A stretch of DNA of 64,000 nucleotides from Paraburkholderia flagellata (GCF_021390645.1 NZ_JAJEJT010000002.1:620001-684000), one strand, 5' to 3'. Numbered from the stretch's first letter, positions 25,836 to 36,012 are shown. Notes: generated from the sequence alone by a model not told the origin. Translations and numbers: made by a program.

Positions 25836-27026
25836 TTAAAACGCGTCTCCCGGCACCCGCACCCAGCCTTCCATCAGCACGCGCGCGCTGCGGCTCATGA
25901 TGGCCTTCGTGACCGTCCATTCGCCGTTCTCCTGGCGCGCTTCGGCGCCCACGCGCAGCGTGCCCGACGGATGCCCGAAGCGCACCGCGCTGCGCTCGCC
26001 GCCGCCCGCCGCGAGATTCACGAGCGTGCCCGGAATGGCCGCCGCCGTGCCGATCGCCACCGCGGCCGTGCCCATCATGGCGTGGTGCAGCTTGCCCATC
26101 GACATGGCGCGCACCAGCAGATCGACGTCGCCCGCTTCCACACGCTTGCCGCTCGACGCCGTGTAGCCCGTGGGCTGCGCCACGAAGGCGATTTTCGGCG
26201 TGTGCTGGCGCGTGGCGATCTCGTCGAGGTTCTTGATGAGGCCCATGCGCAGCGCGCCGTACGCGCGGATCGTTTCGAACTTCTTCAGCGCCGCTGCGTC
26301 GCCGTTGATCGCATCCTGCAATTCCGTGCCCGTGTAGCCAATGGCCTCGGCGTTCACGAAGATCGTCGGAATGCCCGCGTTGATCATCGTGGCCTTGAGC
26401 GTGCCGACGCCCGGCACTTCGAGGTCGTCCACGAGGTTGCCGGTGGGGAACATCGAGCCGCCAGCGCCTTCTTCTTCGGCGGCCGGGTCGAGGAATTCGA
26501 GCTGCACTTCGGCGGCGGGGAAGGTCACGCCGTCCAGTTCGAAGTCGCCCGTTTCCTGCACGTGGCCGTTCGTCATCGGCACGTGCGCGATGATCGTCTT
26601 GCCGATGTTGGCCTGCCAGATGCGCACGGTTGCAACGCCGTTATCGGGCACGCGGCTCGGGTCGACGAGGCCGCCGCTGATCGCGAACGGGCCCACGGCG
26701 GCAGAGAGATTGCCGCAGTTGCCGCTCCAGTCCACAAAGGCCTTGTCGATGGCAACCTGGCCGAACAGGTAGTCCACGTCGTGGTCGGGCTTGCTGCTCT
26801 TCGACACGATCACGGTCTTGCTCGTGCTGGAGGTGGCGCCGCCCATGCCGTCGATCTGCTTGCCGTACGGGTCGGGGCTGCCGATCACGCGCATGAGCAG
26901 CTTGTCGCGCGCAACGCCTGGCTGCTGCGCCGAAGCGGGCAGATCCTGCAGGCGGAAGAACACGCCTTTGCTGGTGCCGCCGCGGATATAGGTGGCGGGG
27001 ATTTTGATCTGAGGTACGTGTGCCAT
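25836..27026 (-). CDS. prpF: 2-methylaconitate cis-trans isomerase PrpF
   Basis: 396 residues from ATG 27026, with AGGA 9 bases upstream. It begins IKIPATYIRGGTSKGVFFRLQDLP, the typical PrpF N terminus, and contains SSTSKTVIVS, GNCGNLSAAVGPFAI and RVEAGDVDLLVRAMSMGKLHHAM. PrpF isomerises the trans-2-methylaconitate produced by AcnD so that a second aconitase can hydrate it. It ends the prpB-prpC-acnD-prpF operon, following acnD by about 60 bases. A terminator lies 40 bases downstream. Confidence 0.93.
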   Translation of the reverse strand: MAHVPQIKIPATYIRGGTSKGVFFRLQDLPASAQQPGVARDKLLMRVIGSPDPYGKQIDGMGGATSSTSKTVIVSKSSKPDHDVDYLFGQVAIDKAFVDWSGNCGNLSAAVGPFAISGGLVDPSRVPDNGVATVRIWQANIGKTIIAHVPMTNGHVQETGDFELDGVTFPAAEVQLEFLDPAAEEEGAGGSMFPTGNLVDDLEVPGVGTLKATMINAGIPTIFVNAEAIGYTGTELQDAINGDAAALKKFETIRAYGALRMGLIKNLDEIATRQHTPKIAFVAQPTGYTASSGKRVEAGDVDLLVRAMSMGKLHHAMMGTAAVAIGTAAAIPGTLVNLAAGGGERSAVRFGHPSGTLRVGAEARQENGEWTVTKAIMSRSARVLMEGWVRVPGDAF

Positions 27027-27084
27027 GTGTTGTCCTGAAACGAAGGGCGGCGCATGTGTCGCCACTGCGCCGCCCGTTTCCCGT

Positions 27085-29682
27085 TTATGCCGCTGCCTGC
27101 GACGACTCGAGGAAGTCCTGTGCGAAACGCTGCAGCACGCCGCCTGCGTCGTAGATCGACACTTCTTCGGCCGTATCGAGTCGGCAGGTGACCGGCACTT
27201 CCACGCGCTCGCCGCTCTTGCGGTGAATTACGAGCGTGAGGTCGGCGCGTGGCGTGCGCTCGCCGATCACGTCATAGGTTTCTGTGCCGTCGATGCCGAG
27301 CGTCGTGCGGTTCGTGCCCGCCTTGAACTCCAGCGGCAGCACGCCCATGCCGATCAGGTTCGTGCGGTGAATGCGCTCGAAGCCTTCCGCGACGATCACT
27401 TCCACGCCTGCGAGACGCACGCCCTTGGCCGCCCAGTCGCGCGACGAACCCTGGCCGTAGTCGGCGCCAGCGATGATGATGAGCGGCTGCTTGCGCTCCA
27501 TGTAGGTTTCAATGGCTTCCCACATGCGCGTGACCTTGCCTTCCGGCTCGATGCGCGCGAGGGAACCCTTCTTCACCGCGCCGTCCACCACGGCCATCTC
27601 GTTGATGAGCGTGGGGTTCGCGAAGGTCGCGCGCTGCGCCGTGAGGTGGTCACCACGGTGCGTGGCGTACGAGTTGAAGTCCTCTTCCGGCAGGCCCATT
27701 TTCGCGAGGTACTCGCCCGCTGCGCTGTTCGACAGGATGGCGTTCGAAGGCGAGAGGTGGTCCGTCGTGATGTTGTCGCCGAGCACGGCGAGCGGGCGCA
27801 GGCCCTTCAACGTGCGCTCGCCGGCCAGCGCGCCTTCCCAGTACGGCGGACGGCGAATATACGTGCTTTGCGCGCGCCAGTCGTAGAGCGGGTCGGTCGT
27901 TTCGCCGCTGTCCGCCGTCACCGCGAACATCGGCTCGTAGACCTTGCGGAATTGCTCGGGCTTCACGCTCTTCGCGACGATGGCGTCGATCTCTTCGTCG
28001 CTCGGCCAAAGGTCCTTGAGGTACACCGGCTTGCCGTCCTTGTCCGAGCCGAGCGAATCGCGTTCGATGTCGAAGCGGATCGTGCCCGCAATCGCGTACG
28101 CGACGACGAGCGGCGGCGAGGCGAGGAACGCCTGCTTGGCATACGGGTGGATGCGGCCGTCGAAATTGCGGTTGCCCGACAGCACGGCGGTTGCATACAG
28201 GTCGCGCTCGATGATCTCCTGCTGGATCTTGGGGTCGAGCGCGCCCGACATACCGTTACACGTGGTGCAGGCAAATGCGACGATGCCAAAGCCCAGCTTT
28301 TCCAGATCCGGCAGCAGGTTGGCTTCTTCGAGGTAAAGCTCGACAGCCTTGGAACCCGGCGCGAGCGAGCTCTTCACCCACGGCTTGCGCGCGAGGCCGC
28401 GTGCGTTCGCGTTGCGCGCGAGCAGGGCGGCCGCGATCACGTTACGCGGATTGCTCGTGTTCGTGCAGCTCGTGATGGCGGCGATGATGACGGCGCCGTC
28501 GGGCATCTGGCCCGGCGTTTCTTCCCACTTGCCCGCAATGCCGCGCTCGGCGAGCGCGGACGTGGGCAGGCGCTTGTGCGGGTTCGACGGGCCGGCCATG
28601 TTGCGCTCCACGCTCGAAAGATCGAACGTGAGCGTGCGCTCATATTGCGAGTGGGCGAGCGTGTCGGCCCACAGGCCTGCCGTTTTCGCGTAGGTTTCGA
28701 CGAGCTTGACTTGCTCTTCTTCGCGGCCCGTGAGGCGCAGATAGTCGAGCGTCTGGTTGTCGATGAAGAACATCGCAGCCGTGGCGCCGTATTCGGGCGC
28801 CATGTTCGAGATCGTGGCACGGTCGCCGAGCGTGAGGCTCGACGCGCCTTCTCCACGGAACTCCAGGTACGCGCCCACGACCTTTTCCTTGCGCAGGAAC
28901 TCGGTGAGGGCGAGCACGATGTCGGTTGCGGTGATGCCGGGCTGGCGCTTGCCCGTAAGCTCCACGCCGACGATATCGGGCAGGCGCATCCACGATGCGC
29001 GGCCGAGCATGACGTTTTCGGCTTCGAGGCCGCCCACGCCGATGGCGATGACGCCGAGCGCGTCCACATGCGGCGTGTGGCTGTCCGTGCCCACGCAGGT
29101 GTCGGGGAACGCCACGCCTTCGCGCGCCTGGATCACTGGCGACATCTTCTCCAGATTGATCTGGTGCATGATGCCGTTGCCCGGCGGAATCACGTCGACG
29201 TTCTTGAACGCCTTCTTCGTCCAGTTGATGAAGTCGAAGCGGTCGACGTTGCGCCGGTCTTCGATCGCGCGGTTCTTGTCGAACGCGTCCGGATCGAAGC
29301 CGCCGCATTCCACGGCGAGCGAATGGTCGACGATCAGCTGCACCGGCACGACCGGATTCACCTTGGCAGGGTCGCCGCCCTGGTCGGCAATGGCGTCGCG
29401 CAGGCCAGCGAGATCGACGAGCGCGGTTTGCCCGAGGATGTCGTGGCAGACCACGCGCGCCGGGAACCACGGAAAGTCGAGGTCGCGCTTGCGCTCGATG
29501 AGTTGCTTGAGCGAAGCGGTGAGCGTGGCCGGGTCGCAGCGGCGCACGAGGTTTTCAGCGAGCACGCGCGAGGTGTAGGGCAGCGTGTCGTAGGCGCCGG
29601 GCTGGATGGCCTCGACGGCTTCGCGCGCGTCGAAGTAATCGAGCCGGGTGCCCGGGAGGGACTTGCGGTAGGCGGTATTCAC
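27085..29682 (-). CDS. acnD: Fe/S-dependent 2-methylcitrate dehydratase AcnD
   Basis: 865 residues from GTG 29682, which gives the family N terminus (M/V)NTAYRKSLPGTRLDYFDAR; the frame is open to 29748. The iron-sulfur Cys are in ITSCTNTSNPRN and ACTTCNGMSGALDP. Other aconitase marks are VGTDSHTPHVDALGVIAIGVGG and GADYGQGSSRDWAAKG. It dehydrates 2-methylcitrate in the PrpF-dependent version of the pathway, in place of PrpD. It follows prpC by about 140 bases. No ribosome site better than a weak purine run is visible. Confidence 0.93.
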   Translation of the reverse strand: MNTAYRKSLPGTRLDYFDAREAVEAIQPGAYDTLPYTSRVLAENLVRRCDPATLTASLKQLIERKRDLDFPWFPARVVCHDILGQTALVDLAGLRDAIADQGGDPAKVNPVVPVQLIVDHSLAVECGGFDPDAFDKNRAIEDRRNVDRFDFINWTKKAFKNVDVIPPGNGIMHQINLEKMSPVIQAREGVAFPDTCVGTDSHTPHVDALGVIAIGVGGLEAENVMLGRASWMRLPDIVGVELTGKRQPGITATDIVLALTEFLRKEKVVGAYLEFRGEGASSLTLGDRATISNMAPEYGATAAMFFIDNQTLDYLRLTGREEEQVKLVETYAKTAGLWADTLAHSQYERTLTFDLSSVERNMAGPSNPHKRLPTSALAERGIAGKWEETPGQMPDGAVIIAAITSCTNTSNPRNVIAAALLARNANARGLARKPWVKSSLAPGSKAVELYLEEANLLPDLEKLGFGIVAFACTTCNGMSGALDPKIQQEIIERDLYATAVLSGNRNFDGRIHPYAKQAFLASPPLVVAYAIAGTIRFDIERDSLGSDKDGKPVYLKDLWPSDEEIDAIVAKSVKPEQFRKVYEPMFAVTADSGETTDPLYDWRAQSTYIRRPPYWEGALAGERTLKGLRPLAVLGDNITTDHLSPSNAILSNSAAGEYLAKMGLPEEDFNSYATHRGDHLTAQRATFANPTLINEMAVVDGAVKKGSLARIEPEGKVTRMWEAIETYMERKQPLIIIAGADYGQGSSRDWAAKGVRLAGVEVIVAEGFERIHRTNLIGMGVLPLEFKAGTNRTTLGIDGTETYDVIGERTPRADLTLVIHRKSGERVEVPVTCRLDTAEEVSIYDAGGVLQRFAQDFLESSQAAA

Positions 29683-29820
29683 GGCTTGGGGACCAAAGAT
29701 GTAGTGGGTTGGCGGCGGCTCTCGTGCGCGATGAGCGAATGGCCTCACTCTATACGCGCGCGCCGCCGTCTCCCAGTCGTCCGGACGTCATAGTCCGTCC
29801 GGACGGCTGGTTTGCGTCGA

Positions 29821-30987
29821 TCAGCGCTTGCTGATCGGCGTGAAGTTCAGATTCTCCGGACCCGTGTAATTCGCGCTCGGGCGGATGATCTTGTTGTCGA
29901 TGCGCTGCTCGATGATGTGCGCGCTCCAGCCGGCCGTGCGCGCGATCACGAAGATCGGCGTGAACATGGCGGTCGGCACACCCATCATGTGATACGACAC
30001 GGCGCTGAACCAGTCGAGGTTCGGGAACATCTTCTTGACTTCCCACATCGTCGATTCGAGGCGCTCGGCAATGTCGAACAGCTTCATGTTCGACTGCTCT
30101 TTCGAGAGCTTCTTGGCGATTTCCTTGATGACCTTGTTGCGCGGGTCCGAGATCGTGTACACCGGATGGCCGAAGCCGATCACGACTTCCTTCTTCTCCA
30201 CGCGCGCGCGGATATCGGCTTCTGCGTCGTCGGCGTTTTCGTAGCGCGACTGGATCTCGAACGCGACTTCATTCGCGCCGCCGTGCTTCGGACCGCGCAG
30301 TGCGCCGATCGCGCCCGTGATGGCCGAATAGATGTCCGAGCCCGTGCCCGCGATCACGCGGCCCGTGAACGTCGAGGCGTTGAACTCGTGCTCGGCGTAC
30401 AGGTTGAGCGACACGTGCATCGCGTCGACCCACGACTTCGACGGCGCGCGGCCGTGCAGCAGGTGCAGGAAGTGGCCGCCGATCGAGTCGTCGTCGGTTT
30501 CGACTTCGATGCGCTTGCCGTTGTGCGAAAAGTGATACCAGTACAGCAGCATCGAGCCGAGCGACGCCATCAGGCGGTCGGCGATATCGCGCGCGCCCGG
30601 CAGGTTGTGGTCGTCCTTCTCGGGCAGCACGGTGCCGAGAACCGAGACGCCGGTGCGCATCACGTCCATCGGGTGTGCCGAGGCGGGCACGGCTTCCAGC
30701 GCCGTCTTCACGGCGGCGGGCAGGCCGCGCAGCGCCTTGAGCTTCGCCTTGTAGCCGGCCAGTTCCGCCGTGTTCGGCAGCTTGCCGTGCACGAGCAGGT
30801 AAGCGACTTCTTCGAATTCGCACGCGGTGGCGAGATCGAGAATGTCATAGCCGCGGTAGTGAAGGTCGTTGCCGGTGCGGCCCACGGTGCACAGCGCCGT
30901 GTTGCCCGCCGCCACGCCCGAAAGCGCAACCGACTTCTTCGGCTTGAAACCGCCGGCGGCTTGCGTGGTGTTTTCTGCTTCGCTCAT
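29821..30987 (-). CDS. prpC: 2-methylcitrate synthase
   Basis: 388 residues from ATG 30987, with GAGGAAG about 7 bases upstream. Citrate-synthase catalytic regions are present: [36 protein letters not shown], and the His and Asp in [15 protein letters not shown]. The N terminus [30 protein letters not shown] is that of methylcitrate synthases. It condenses propionyl-CoA with oxaloacetate. It lies 51 bases downstream of prpB in the same operon. Confidence 0.94.
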   Translation of the reverse strand: MSEAENTTQAAGGFKPKKSVALSGVAAGNTALCTVGRTGNDLHYRGYDILDLATACEFEEVAYLLVHGKLPNTAELAGYKAKLKALRGLPAAVKTALEAVPASAHPMDVMRTGVSVLGTVLPEKDDHNLPGARDIADRLMASLGSMLLYWYHFSHNGKRIEVETDDDSIGGHFLHLLHGRAPSKSWVDAMHVSLNLYAEHEFNASTFTGRVIAGTGSDIYSAITGAIGALRGPKHGGANEVAFEIQSRYENADDAEADIRARVEKKEVVIGFGHPVYTISDPRNKVIKEIAKKLSKEQSNMKLFDIAERLESTMWEVKKMFPNLDWFSAVSYHMMGVPTAMFTPIFVIARTAGWSAHIIEQRIDNKIIRPSANYTGPENLNFTPISKR

Positions 30988-31038
30988 GATGTCTTCCTCT
31001 GTCCAGGTATCTATGATCAATGGTCTGTATGGCCGGAT

Positions 31039-31929
31039 TTACTTCTTCGCGGCAAAGAGCGCGTCGAGCTTGTCTTCGTACGCGTGATAGCCGAGGTAGC
31101 GGTAGAGGTCCTCGCGCGACTGCATCGTCGAGACGGCGGCCTTTTGCGTGCCGTCGCGCTTGACGGTCTCGTAGAAGTTCAGCGCGGCGGCGTTCATCGC
31201 ACGATACGCGCCGCAGCAGTAGAGCGCGATATCCACGTTCGCGTTCTTGAGTTCTTCGGTGGTGAAGAACGGCGTCGAGCCGAATTCCGTGAGGTTGGCG
31301 AGAATCGGCACGTTCACGGCGGCGCGGAAACGGCGGTAGTCGTCGAGCGTCTTCATCGCTTCCGGGAAGATCATGTCCGCGCCCGCTTCCACGTAGGCCA
31401 CCGCGCGCTCGATCGCGGCGTCGATGCCTTCCACGGCGGCCGCGTCGGTGCGGGCCATGATGACGAACTGGTCGTCGGTGCGCGCGTCCACGGCGGCCTT
31501 CACGCGGTCCACCATCTCACCGGTGGCCACGACTTCCTTGTTCGGGCGATGGCCGCAGCGCTTCTGGCCCACCTGGTCTTCCAGGTGCACGGCCGCCACG
31601 CCCGCCTTGATGAACGACTTGATCGTGCGCGCGATGTTGAAGGCGCCGCCCCAGCCGGTGTCGATGTCGACCATCAGCGGGATGTCCACGGCGTCGGTAA
31701 TGCGGCGGGCGTCGGTCAGCACGTCGTCCATGGTGCTGATGCCGAGGTCCGGCACGCCGAGCGAGTTGGCGGCCACGCCGCCGCCCGAGAGATAGACGGC
31801 CTTGAAGCCGGTCGCCTGCGCGAGTTTGGCCGCATAAGCGGTGATGGCGCCGACGACCTGCAGCGGTTGTTCGGCGGCCACGGCTGCGCGGAATTGCGCG
31901 CCGGCGCTTGCGGGGGATTTGCTGTTCAT
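31039..31929 (-). CDS. prpB: 2-methylisocitrate lyase
   Basis: 296 residues from ATG 31929, with GGAG 9 bases upstream; an ATG at 31944 overlaps that site and is less likely. The isocitrate lyase superfamily signature [11 protein letters not shown] (catalytic Cys) and metal-site residues in [11 protein letters not shown] and AAVHLEDQ are present. It splits 2-methylisocitrate to pyruvate and succinate. It is the first gene of the operon, behind a sigma-54 promoter and the PrpR sites. Confidence 0.94.
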   Translation of the reverse strand: MNSKSPASAGAQFRAAVAAEQPLQVVGAITAYAAKLAQATGFKAVYLSGGGVAANSLGVPDLGISTMDDVLTDARRITDAVDIPLMVDIDTGWGGAFNIARTIKSFIKAGVAAVHLEDQVGQKRCGHRPNKEVVATGEMVDRVKAAVDARTDDQFVIMARTDAAAVEGIDAAIERAVAYVEAGADMIFPEAMKTLDDYRRFRAAVNVPILANLTEFGSTPFFTTEELKNANVDIALYCCGAYRAMNAAALNFYETVKRDGTQKAAVSTMQSREDLYRYLGYHAYEDKLDALFAAKK

Positions 31930-31963
31930 GCGTGATGTCTCCAATTGAATCGCCGACTCATAC

Positions 31964-31979
31964 TGCAGATAGCGTGCCA
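31964..31979 (-). promoter_or_regulatory. Sigma-54 promoter of the prp operon
   Basis: Read on the minus strand the sequence is TGGCACGCTATCTGCA. The GG and GC elements are separated by exactly ten bases, as in the -24/-12 consensus TGGCAC-N5-TTGCA, with one mismatch (C for T). It lies about 35 bases ahead of the prpB start. The divergent activator PrpR has a sigma-54 AAA+ domain, which agrees. Confidence 0.85.
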
Positions 31980-32044
31980 GCTCTGCGCAACGAGGCTAAC
32001 GCATTGATTTTCCGTGGAATTCGCCAAACTGCGTTGCAGGCCCT

Positions 32045-32082
32045 GATTTCCGTGATGAAATCATGATTTCAAAATTGAAATC
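32045..32082. promoter_or_regulatory. Two tandem perfect palindromes, probable PrpR upstream activating sites
   Basis: GATTTC-N6-GAAATC occurs twice: 32045-32062 and 32065-32082. The centres are 20 bp apart, about two helical turns. They lie roughly 80-105 bases upstream of the -24/-12 element, the usual place for an enhancer of a sigma-54 activator, and about 90-125 bases before the prpR start codon, so they could also mediate autoregulation. Confidence 0.75.
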
Positions 32083-32171
32083 GGCGCGCGATAATGCGAA
32101 ATCAGGCTGACGGCCGGCTTTCGACCGCATCGGCGGCGGCGCCAGACGCCAGGACCGCATCGTTGGACACC

Positions 32172-34229
32172 ATGAACCGCTTCCCTGCTCCCGCTTCCCC
32201 CGCAATCCGCCCGTGTGTGTGGGCCATGGGCATCAGCCGCCTGCGCGACCTCTTTCGCGACATCGCCCGCGAATACGACGAACTCGCGGAGCTGCGCGTG
32301 GTGCCGCGCGGCTTCGAGGAAGCGGTGGCCGAAATCGCCGCGGCGGGGCCCAACCAGCGGCCCGATGTGGTGGTGGCGGCGGGCTCGAACGGCACTTACC
32401 TGAAGGCGCGCATCGACTTGCCCGTGGTGCTCGTGCAGCCCACCGGCTTCGACGTGATGCAGGCGCTTGCCCGCGCGCGCCGCGAAGCCGATCTCGTCGC
32501 GCTCGTCACCTATGGCGAGACGCCCGTGGAGGTGCGCCGCTTTGCCAGCGCCTATGGCATCGACGTGGTGTTCGGCCAATATCGCACGGTCCAGGACGCC
32601 GAAGCCTGCGTACTCGACCTGCGCGACCGGGGTGTGGGCGCGGTCGTGGGGCCGGGCCTCGTCAACGATCTCGCGGCCCGGCTCGGGCTCGTGCCGTTTT
32701 TCGTCTACTCGCGGCCTTCGGTGCGCGCGGCCTTCGACAACGCGCTGGACCTCGTGCAAGCCACGTGGCGCGAAACGCAGCGTCGCCAGCGCCTCGACAG
32801 CGTGCTGCAACATCTGCGCGATGGTGTGGTCGCGCTCGACGCACGCGGCCGCGTGGAGGCGATCAACCAGCGCCTCGCCGCCGTGCTCGACATCGATCCG
32901 GCGGCGGCGGCGGGGCAGTCGCTCGCGGCAATCGCGCCCGACATCGCCTTCTCGCTGCCCGAAGCCGATGGCGAATCGCTCGAGACCGTGCGCGGCGTGA
33001 GCTATGTCGTGCATCGCGGGCCGCTCGTCGATAACGGCGTGACGACGGGGGCCGTGCTCACGTTCCAGGAGTCGCGCGCGGTGGAGCGGCTCGACCGCAC
33101 GCTGCGCTCGCGTCAGCGCACGCAGCAGTTCGTCGCGCGCTATCGCCTGGACGACCTGAGCGGCGCAACGCCTGGCATCGAGCGCGTGCGCCAGCTCGCG
33201 CGGCGCTATGCGAAGTCGGACGCCACCGTGCTGATACGTGGCGAGAGCGGCACCGGCAAGGAGATGATCGCGCAGGGCATTCATCGCGAGAGTCCGCGGC
33301 GCGATTTTCCGTTCGTCGCCATGAATTGCGGTGCGTTTCCCGAGGCGCTGCTGGAGAGCGAACTGTTCGGCTACGAGGAGGGCGCGTTCACGGGCGCGCG
33401 GCGCGGCGGCAAGGTGGGGCTCATCGAGGCGGCGCACCGCGGCACGCTCTTTCTCGATGAAATCGGCGAGATGCCGTTGCCGTTGCAAAGCCGCCTGCTG
33501 CGCGTGCTGCAGGAGCGCGAAGTGGTGCGCCTCGGTGCCACGGAGCCCACGCGCGTGGACGTGCGCGTGGTCGCCGCCACGCACCGCGCGCTCACCGAGC
33601 AGATCGAGGCGGGCGAGTTTCGCGCGGACCTCTTCTATCGCCTGAACATTCTTAATCTCGCCATTCCGCCGCTGCGCGAGCGCAGCGCCGATATCGCGCT
33701 GCTGGCGAGCGAACTGCTGTTGCAGGCCTCGCGTCGCGAGCAGCGCGTGGCCGTGCGCATCCGTACGCCCGAAGATGCGGCGCGCACGCTCGCGCTCGTG
33801 AGCGGCGCGCTCGCACGGCACGCATGGCCCGGCAATGTGCGCGAGCTGCAAAACGTGGTCGAGCGGATGGTGGTGGAACTGGCCGATTCGGAAGAGGACG
33901 TGCTGACGCCGGACGTGCTGCGCTCGATCGCGCCTGAGGTGTTCGAGTCGCGCCGCGCTGCGAGTGGCGCCCAGGCAATGGCGGCAGAGGGCGCGCTGAC
34001 GTTGCGCGAGCGCAGCCTGAACACCGAAGCCGACGAAATCCGCGCCGCGCTCGACGCCTGCAACGGCAATCGCGACCGCGCGTGCGAGATGCTCGGCATC
34101 AGCAAGACGACGCTCTGGCGGCGCCTTTCCGCCGCGAAGGGCAAGCGCGCGAATGTGGCAACTGAAGCAGTGGCCGAGCCAACCGTGGCAACTGAGGCAA
34201 CGGCGCCTCGCAAGGCGCCGCGCGGTTGA
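32172..34229 (+). CDS. prpR: Propionate catabolism sigma-54-dependent activator
   Basis: 685 residues from ATG 32172; the frame is open back to 32094 and ATG 32226 is also possible. An N-terminal PrpR_N sensing domain (about 25-190, PDVVVAAGSNGTYLKARIDLPVVLVQPTGFDVMQAL in parts) is known to sense 2-methylcitrate. A PAS domain (about 210-310) follows, then an AAA+ domain with Walker A GESGTGKE and the sigma-54 contact loop GAFTGA, and a Fis-type HTH (RACEMLGISKTTLWRRL). It ends with a low-complexity tail containing repeated VATEA. It is divergent from prpB and surely its activator. Confidence 0.94.
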   Translation: MNRFPAPASPAIRPCVWAMGISRLRDLFRDIAREYDELAELRVVPRGFEEAVAEIAAAGPNQRPDVVVAAGSNGTYLKARIDLPVVLVQPTGFDVMQALARARREADLVALVTYGETPVEVRRFASAYGIDVVFGQYRTVQDAEACVLDLRDRGVGAVVGPGLVNDLAARLGLVPFFVYSRPSVRAAFDNALDLVQATWRETQRRQRLDSVLQHLRDGVVALDARGRVEAINQRLAAVLDIDPAAAAGQSLAAIAPDIAFSLPEADGESLETVRGVSYVVHRGPLVDNGVTTGAVLTFQESRAVERLDRTLRSRQRTQQFVARYRLDDLSGATPGIERVRQLARRYAKSDATVLIRGESGTGKEMIAQGIHRESPRRDFPFVAMNCGAFPEALLESELFGYEEGAFTGARRGGKVGLIEAAHRGTLFLDEIGEMPLPLQSRLLRVLQEREVVRLGATEPTRVDVRVVAATHRALTEQIEAGEFRADLFYRLNILNLAIPPLRERSADIALLASELLLQASRREQRVAVRIRTPEDAARTLALVSGALARHAWPGNVRELQNVVERMVVELADSEEDVLTPDVLRSIAPEVFESRRAASGAQAMAAEGALTLRERSLNTEADEIRAALDACNGNRDRACEMLGISKTTLWRRLSAAKGKRANVATEAVAEPTVATEATAPRKAPRG

Positions 34230-34236
34230 ATCGCGC

Positions 34237-34629
34237 TCAGTTCTTCAGCGTGTTGAGCAGCGGCGCCACCGTCCCATGTAAATGCAGAATCTCGGGACTC
34301 GCCTGCAACAACGCCTGATAGCGCTCGTAGAACTCCGCCGATTCCTCGCCGGAAAATAGCGCGGCCACGCCTTGCGCCGCGCCGATGCGATCGTCGGGTG
34401 TCGCGTCCTTTGCGTCGAGGGTTTCGTCGACGTTGGCGATCACCGTCGAGAACGGCATGAGCCAGCGAAATCCCGAGCCGTTGATGAGCACCTGCAGGAA
34501 GGCCGCCGGCGTGACCGGCCCGAACTCGCGTTCGTACTCCTTGCGCTCGTGGTCGAGAATCGCCTTGTGCAGCGTGAGCAGCGGCTTGCGCACGTTCGAG
34601 AGAAATTGAATCGCGCTTTGTTCGTTCAT
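34237..34629 (-). CDS. Conserved hypothetical protein, 130 residues
   Basis: ATG 34629 is chosen because AAGGAG lies about 10 bases upstream. The longer frame to 34743 is unlikely. The sequence is mostly helical, with KPLLTLHKAILDHERKEYEREFGPVTPAAFLQVLINGSGFRWLMPFSTVIANVDETLD in the middle. It has no signal peptide, membrane segment or metal motif. I do not recognise a named family. It converges with prpR, 7 bases apart, and stands divergent from the DNA glycosylase gene. Confidence 0.7.
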   Translation of the reverse strand: MNEQSAIQFLSNVRKPLLTLHKAILDHERKEYEREFGPVTPAAFLQVLINGSGFRWLMPFSTVIANVDETLDAKDATPDDRIGAAQGVAALFSGEESAEFYERYQALLQASPEILHLHGTVAPLLNTLKN

Positions 34630-34857
34630 CTTGCGGCTCCTTCTGTGGCGCTCGGCCGGTCCTGACGAATCGTCGGACGACGCGCGCCGGATCATGAGGT
34701 AGCGCGAACCGTTCGCGCAGAGATGCGGACGATGGTAGCGCAATGGCCGGCGGCATGTGACCAGGCGGTGGTCAATCGGTGGCGGGGCGGTGCAGCGCTA
34801 CACTCTGCCGGTCCGCGAAATCGCAACGCCCGTGCCGACCAACCCGAGAACGCTTCG

Positions 34858-35478
34858 ATGACGATGACGATCCTGCCGCTGCGCCGCGACGACCTGCCGT
34901 TCGACACCGCCGAGCTGGCGCGCTTCATGGTTGGCAAATATCTCGTGCGCGACATGGCGCGCGGGCGCATGGCTGGGCGGGTCGTCGAAGTCGAAGCGTA
35001 TCCCGTGGGCGACTCCACGAGCTACGCCTACATCGGACGGCGGCCCTATAACGCCGCGATGTTCCTCGAACGCGGTCATGCGCACGTGCGGCTGACCTAC
35101 GGCAGCGCATGGATGTTCAACATGTCGAGCGAAGCCGTGGACGTGGGCGCCGGCATCCTGTTTCGCGCACTGGAGCCGCTCGAAGGCATCGGCGCGATGG
35201 AGGCGCTGCGCCCCGGCGTCCCGCTGCGCGATCTCGCGCGCGGGCCGGGGCGGCTCTCGCAGGCGTTTGGCATTGCGGCGGCCTTCGACGGCGTCGATCT
35301 TTGCCGTGGGCACGGACTCTGGATCGGCCGCGTGGACGAACCCGAGCGGCCCGTGGGTGTGACGACGCGCATCGGGCTCTCGCGGGAGATGGACCGGCCG
35401 CTGCGCTTCTACGAACTGGGCAGCCGCTTCGTGAGCGGGCCGCGCAAGCTGCTGGATGGCAGTGTCGCCCCGTTGTGA
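34858..35478 (+). CDS. 3-methyladenine DNA glycosylase (AAG/MPG type)
   Basis: 206 residues from ATG 34858, the normal length of bacterial AAG proteins. It has [24 protein letters not shown] with the catalytic Glu in VVEVEAY, and [19 protein letters not shown] and [13 protein letters not shown] in the expected order. It removes alkylated bases (3-methyladenine, 7-methylguanine, hypoxanthine) in base excision repair. One oddity is the Asp-Ser-Thr-Ser run after the catalytic Glu, where many members have a DPAxH pattern, so substrate range may differ. Confidence 0.88.
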   Translation: MTMTILPLRRDDLPFDTAELARFMVGKYLVRDMARGRMAGRVVEVEAYPVGDSTSYAYIGRRPYNAAMFLERGHAHVRLTYGSAWMFNMSSEAVDVGAGILFRALEPLEGIGAMEALRPGVPLRDLARGPGRLSQAFGIAAAFDGVDLCRGHGLWIGRVDEPERPVGVTTRIGLSREMDRPLRFYELGSRFVSGPRKLLDGSVAPL

Positions 35479-35670
35479 CTTGCGCAAGCGCCGCGCCACA
35501 AGGCGCTCGCGGGGCAACCCATGCGTGCGGCATTGTTGCTTTGGTTGAAAGTGTATTTTCTCAAATTAAGGGTTTCCCCTGGTCTCTCGTCTCAATACAC
35601 TGAAGTCACTGGTTTGGCGGTGCAACCAGACACCGCCGCCGGCATAAAACAAGTGATGGAGGTAATGACC

Positions 35671-36012
35671 ATGAAGTCCCGTACCCTGATTCAAGCCGCA
35701 TTCGTCGCCGCCCTCGTGGCTGCTCCGGCCCTTTCGTTTGCCCAGGTGCAAGGCAACGGCCCGGTCACGCGCGCCGAAGTGAAGTCCGAATTGATCCAGC
35801 TCGAGAAGGCCGGCTACAACCCGGCTACCGCCAACGACGCGACGTACCCGGCCGACATCCAGGCCGCCGAAGCGCGCGTGAACCAGCAGGAAGGCCTGGC
35901 GCAAGCGCCGGCCGCCGAAACGAGCGGCTATGGCCCGTCGACCTCGGGTTCGGCGCAGTCGGGCCAACCGGCCACGATGCGCCCGTCGCAGTCGGTGTAC
36001 TTCGGCAACTAA
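35671..36012 (+). CDS. DUF4148 small exported protein
   Basis: 113 residues from ATG 35671, with GGAGG 9 bases upstream. A signal peptide (MKSRTLIQAAFVAALVAAPALSFAQ) is followed by RAEVKSELIQLEKAGYNPATANDATYPADIQAAEARV, the core of the DUF4148 family, which is abundant in Burkholderia. It ends in a Gly/Ser-rich tail and YFGN. It is probably periplasmic; the function is unknown. The frame upstream to 35521 is not part of it. Confidence 0.88.
   Translation: MKSRTLIQAAFVAALVAAPALSFAQVQGNGPVTRAEVKSELIQLEKAGYNPATANDATYPADIQAAEARVNQQEGLAQAPAAETSGYGPSTSGSAQSGQPATMRPSQSVYFGN

Noticed and set aside
27025..29793. A 922-residue open frame on the plus strand across acnD
   Set aside because: It is the antisense shadow of acnD, caused by high GC at third positions; the peptide is His/Arg/Val-rich with no domain.
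29812..31935. A 707-residue open frame on the plus strand across prpC and prpB
   Set aside because: It spans two well-supported genes on the other strand and has no family features or ribosome site.
34202..34219. GGCGCCT-N4-AGGCGCC hairpin at the end of prpR as a terminator
   Set aside because: It lies inside the coding region and lacks a T run; the repeated Ala/Pro codons explain it.
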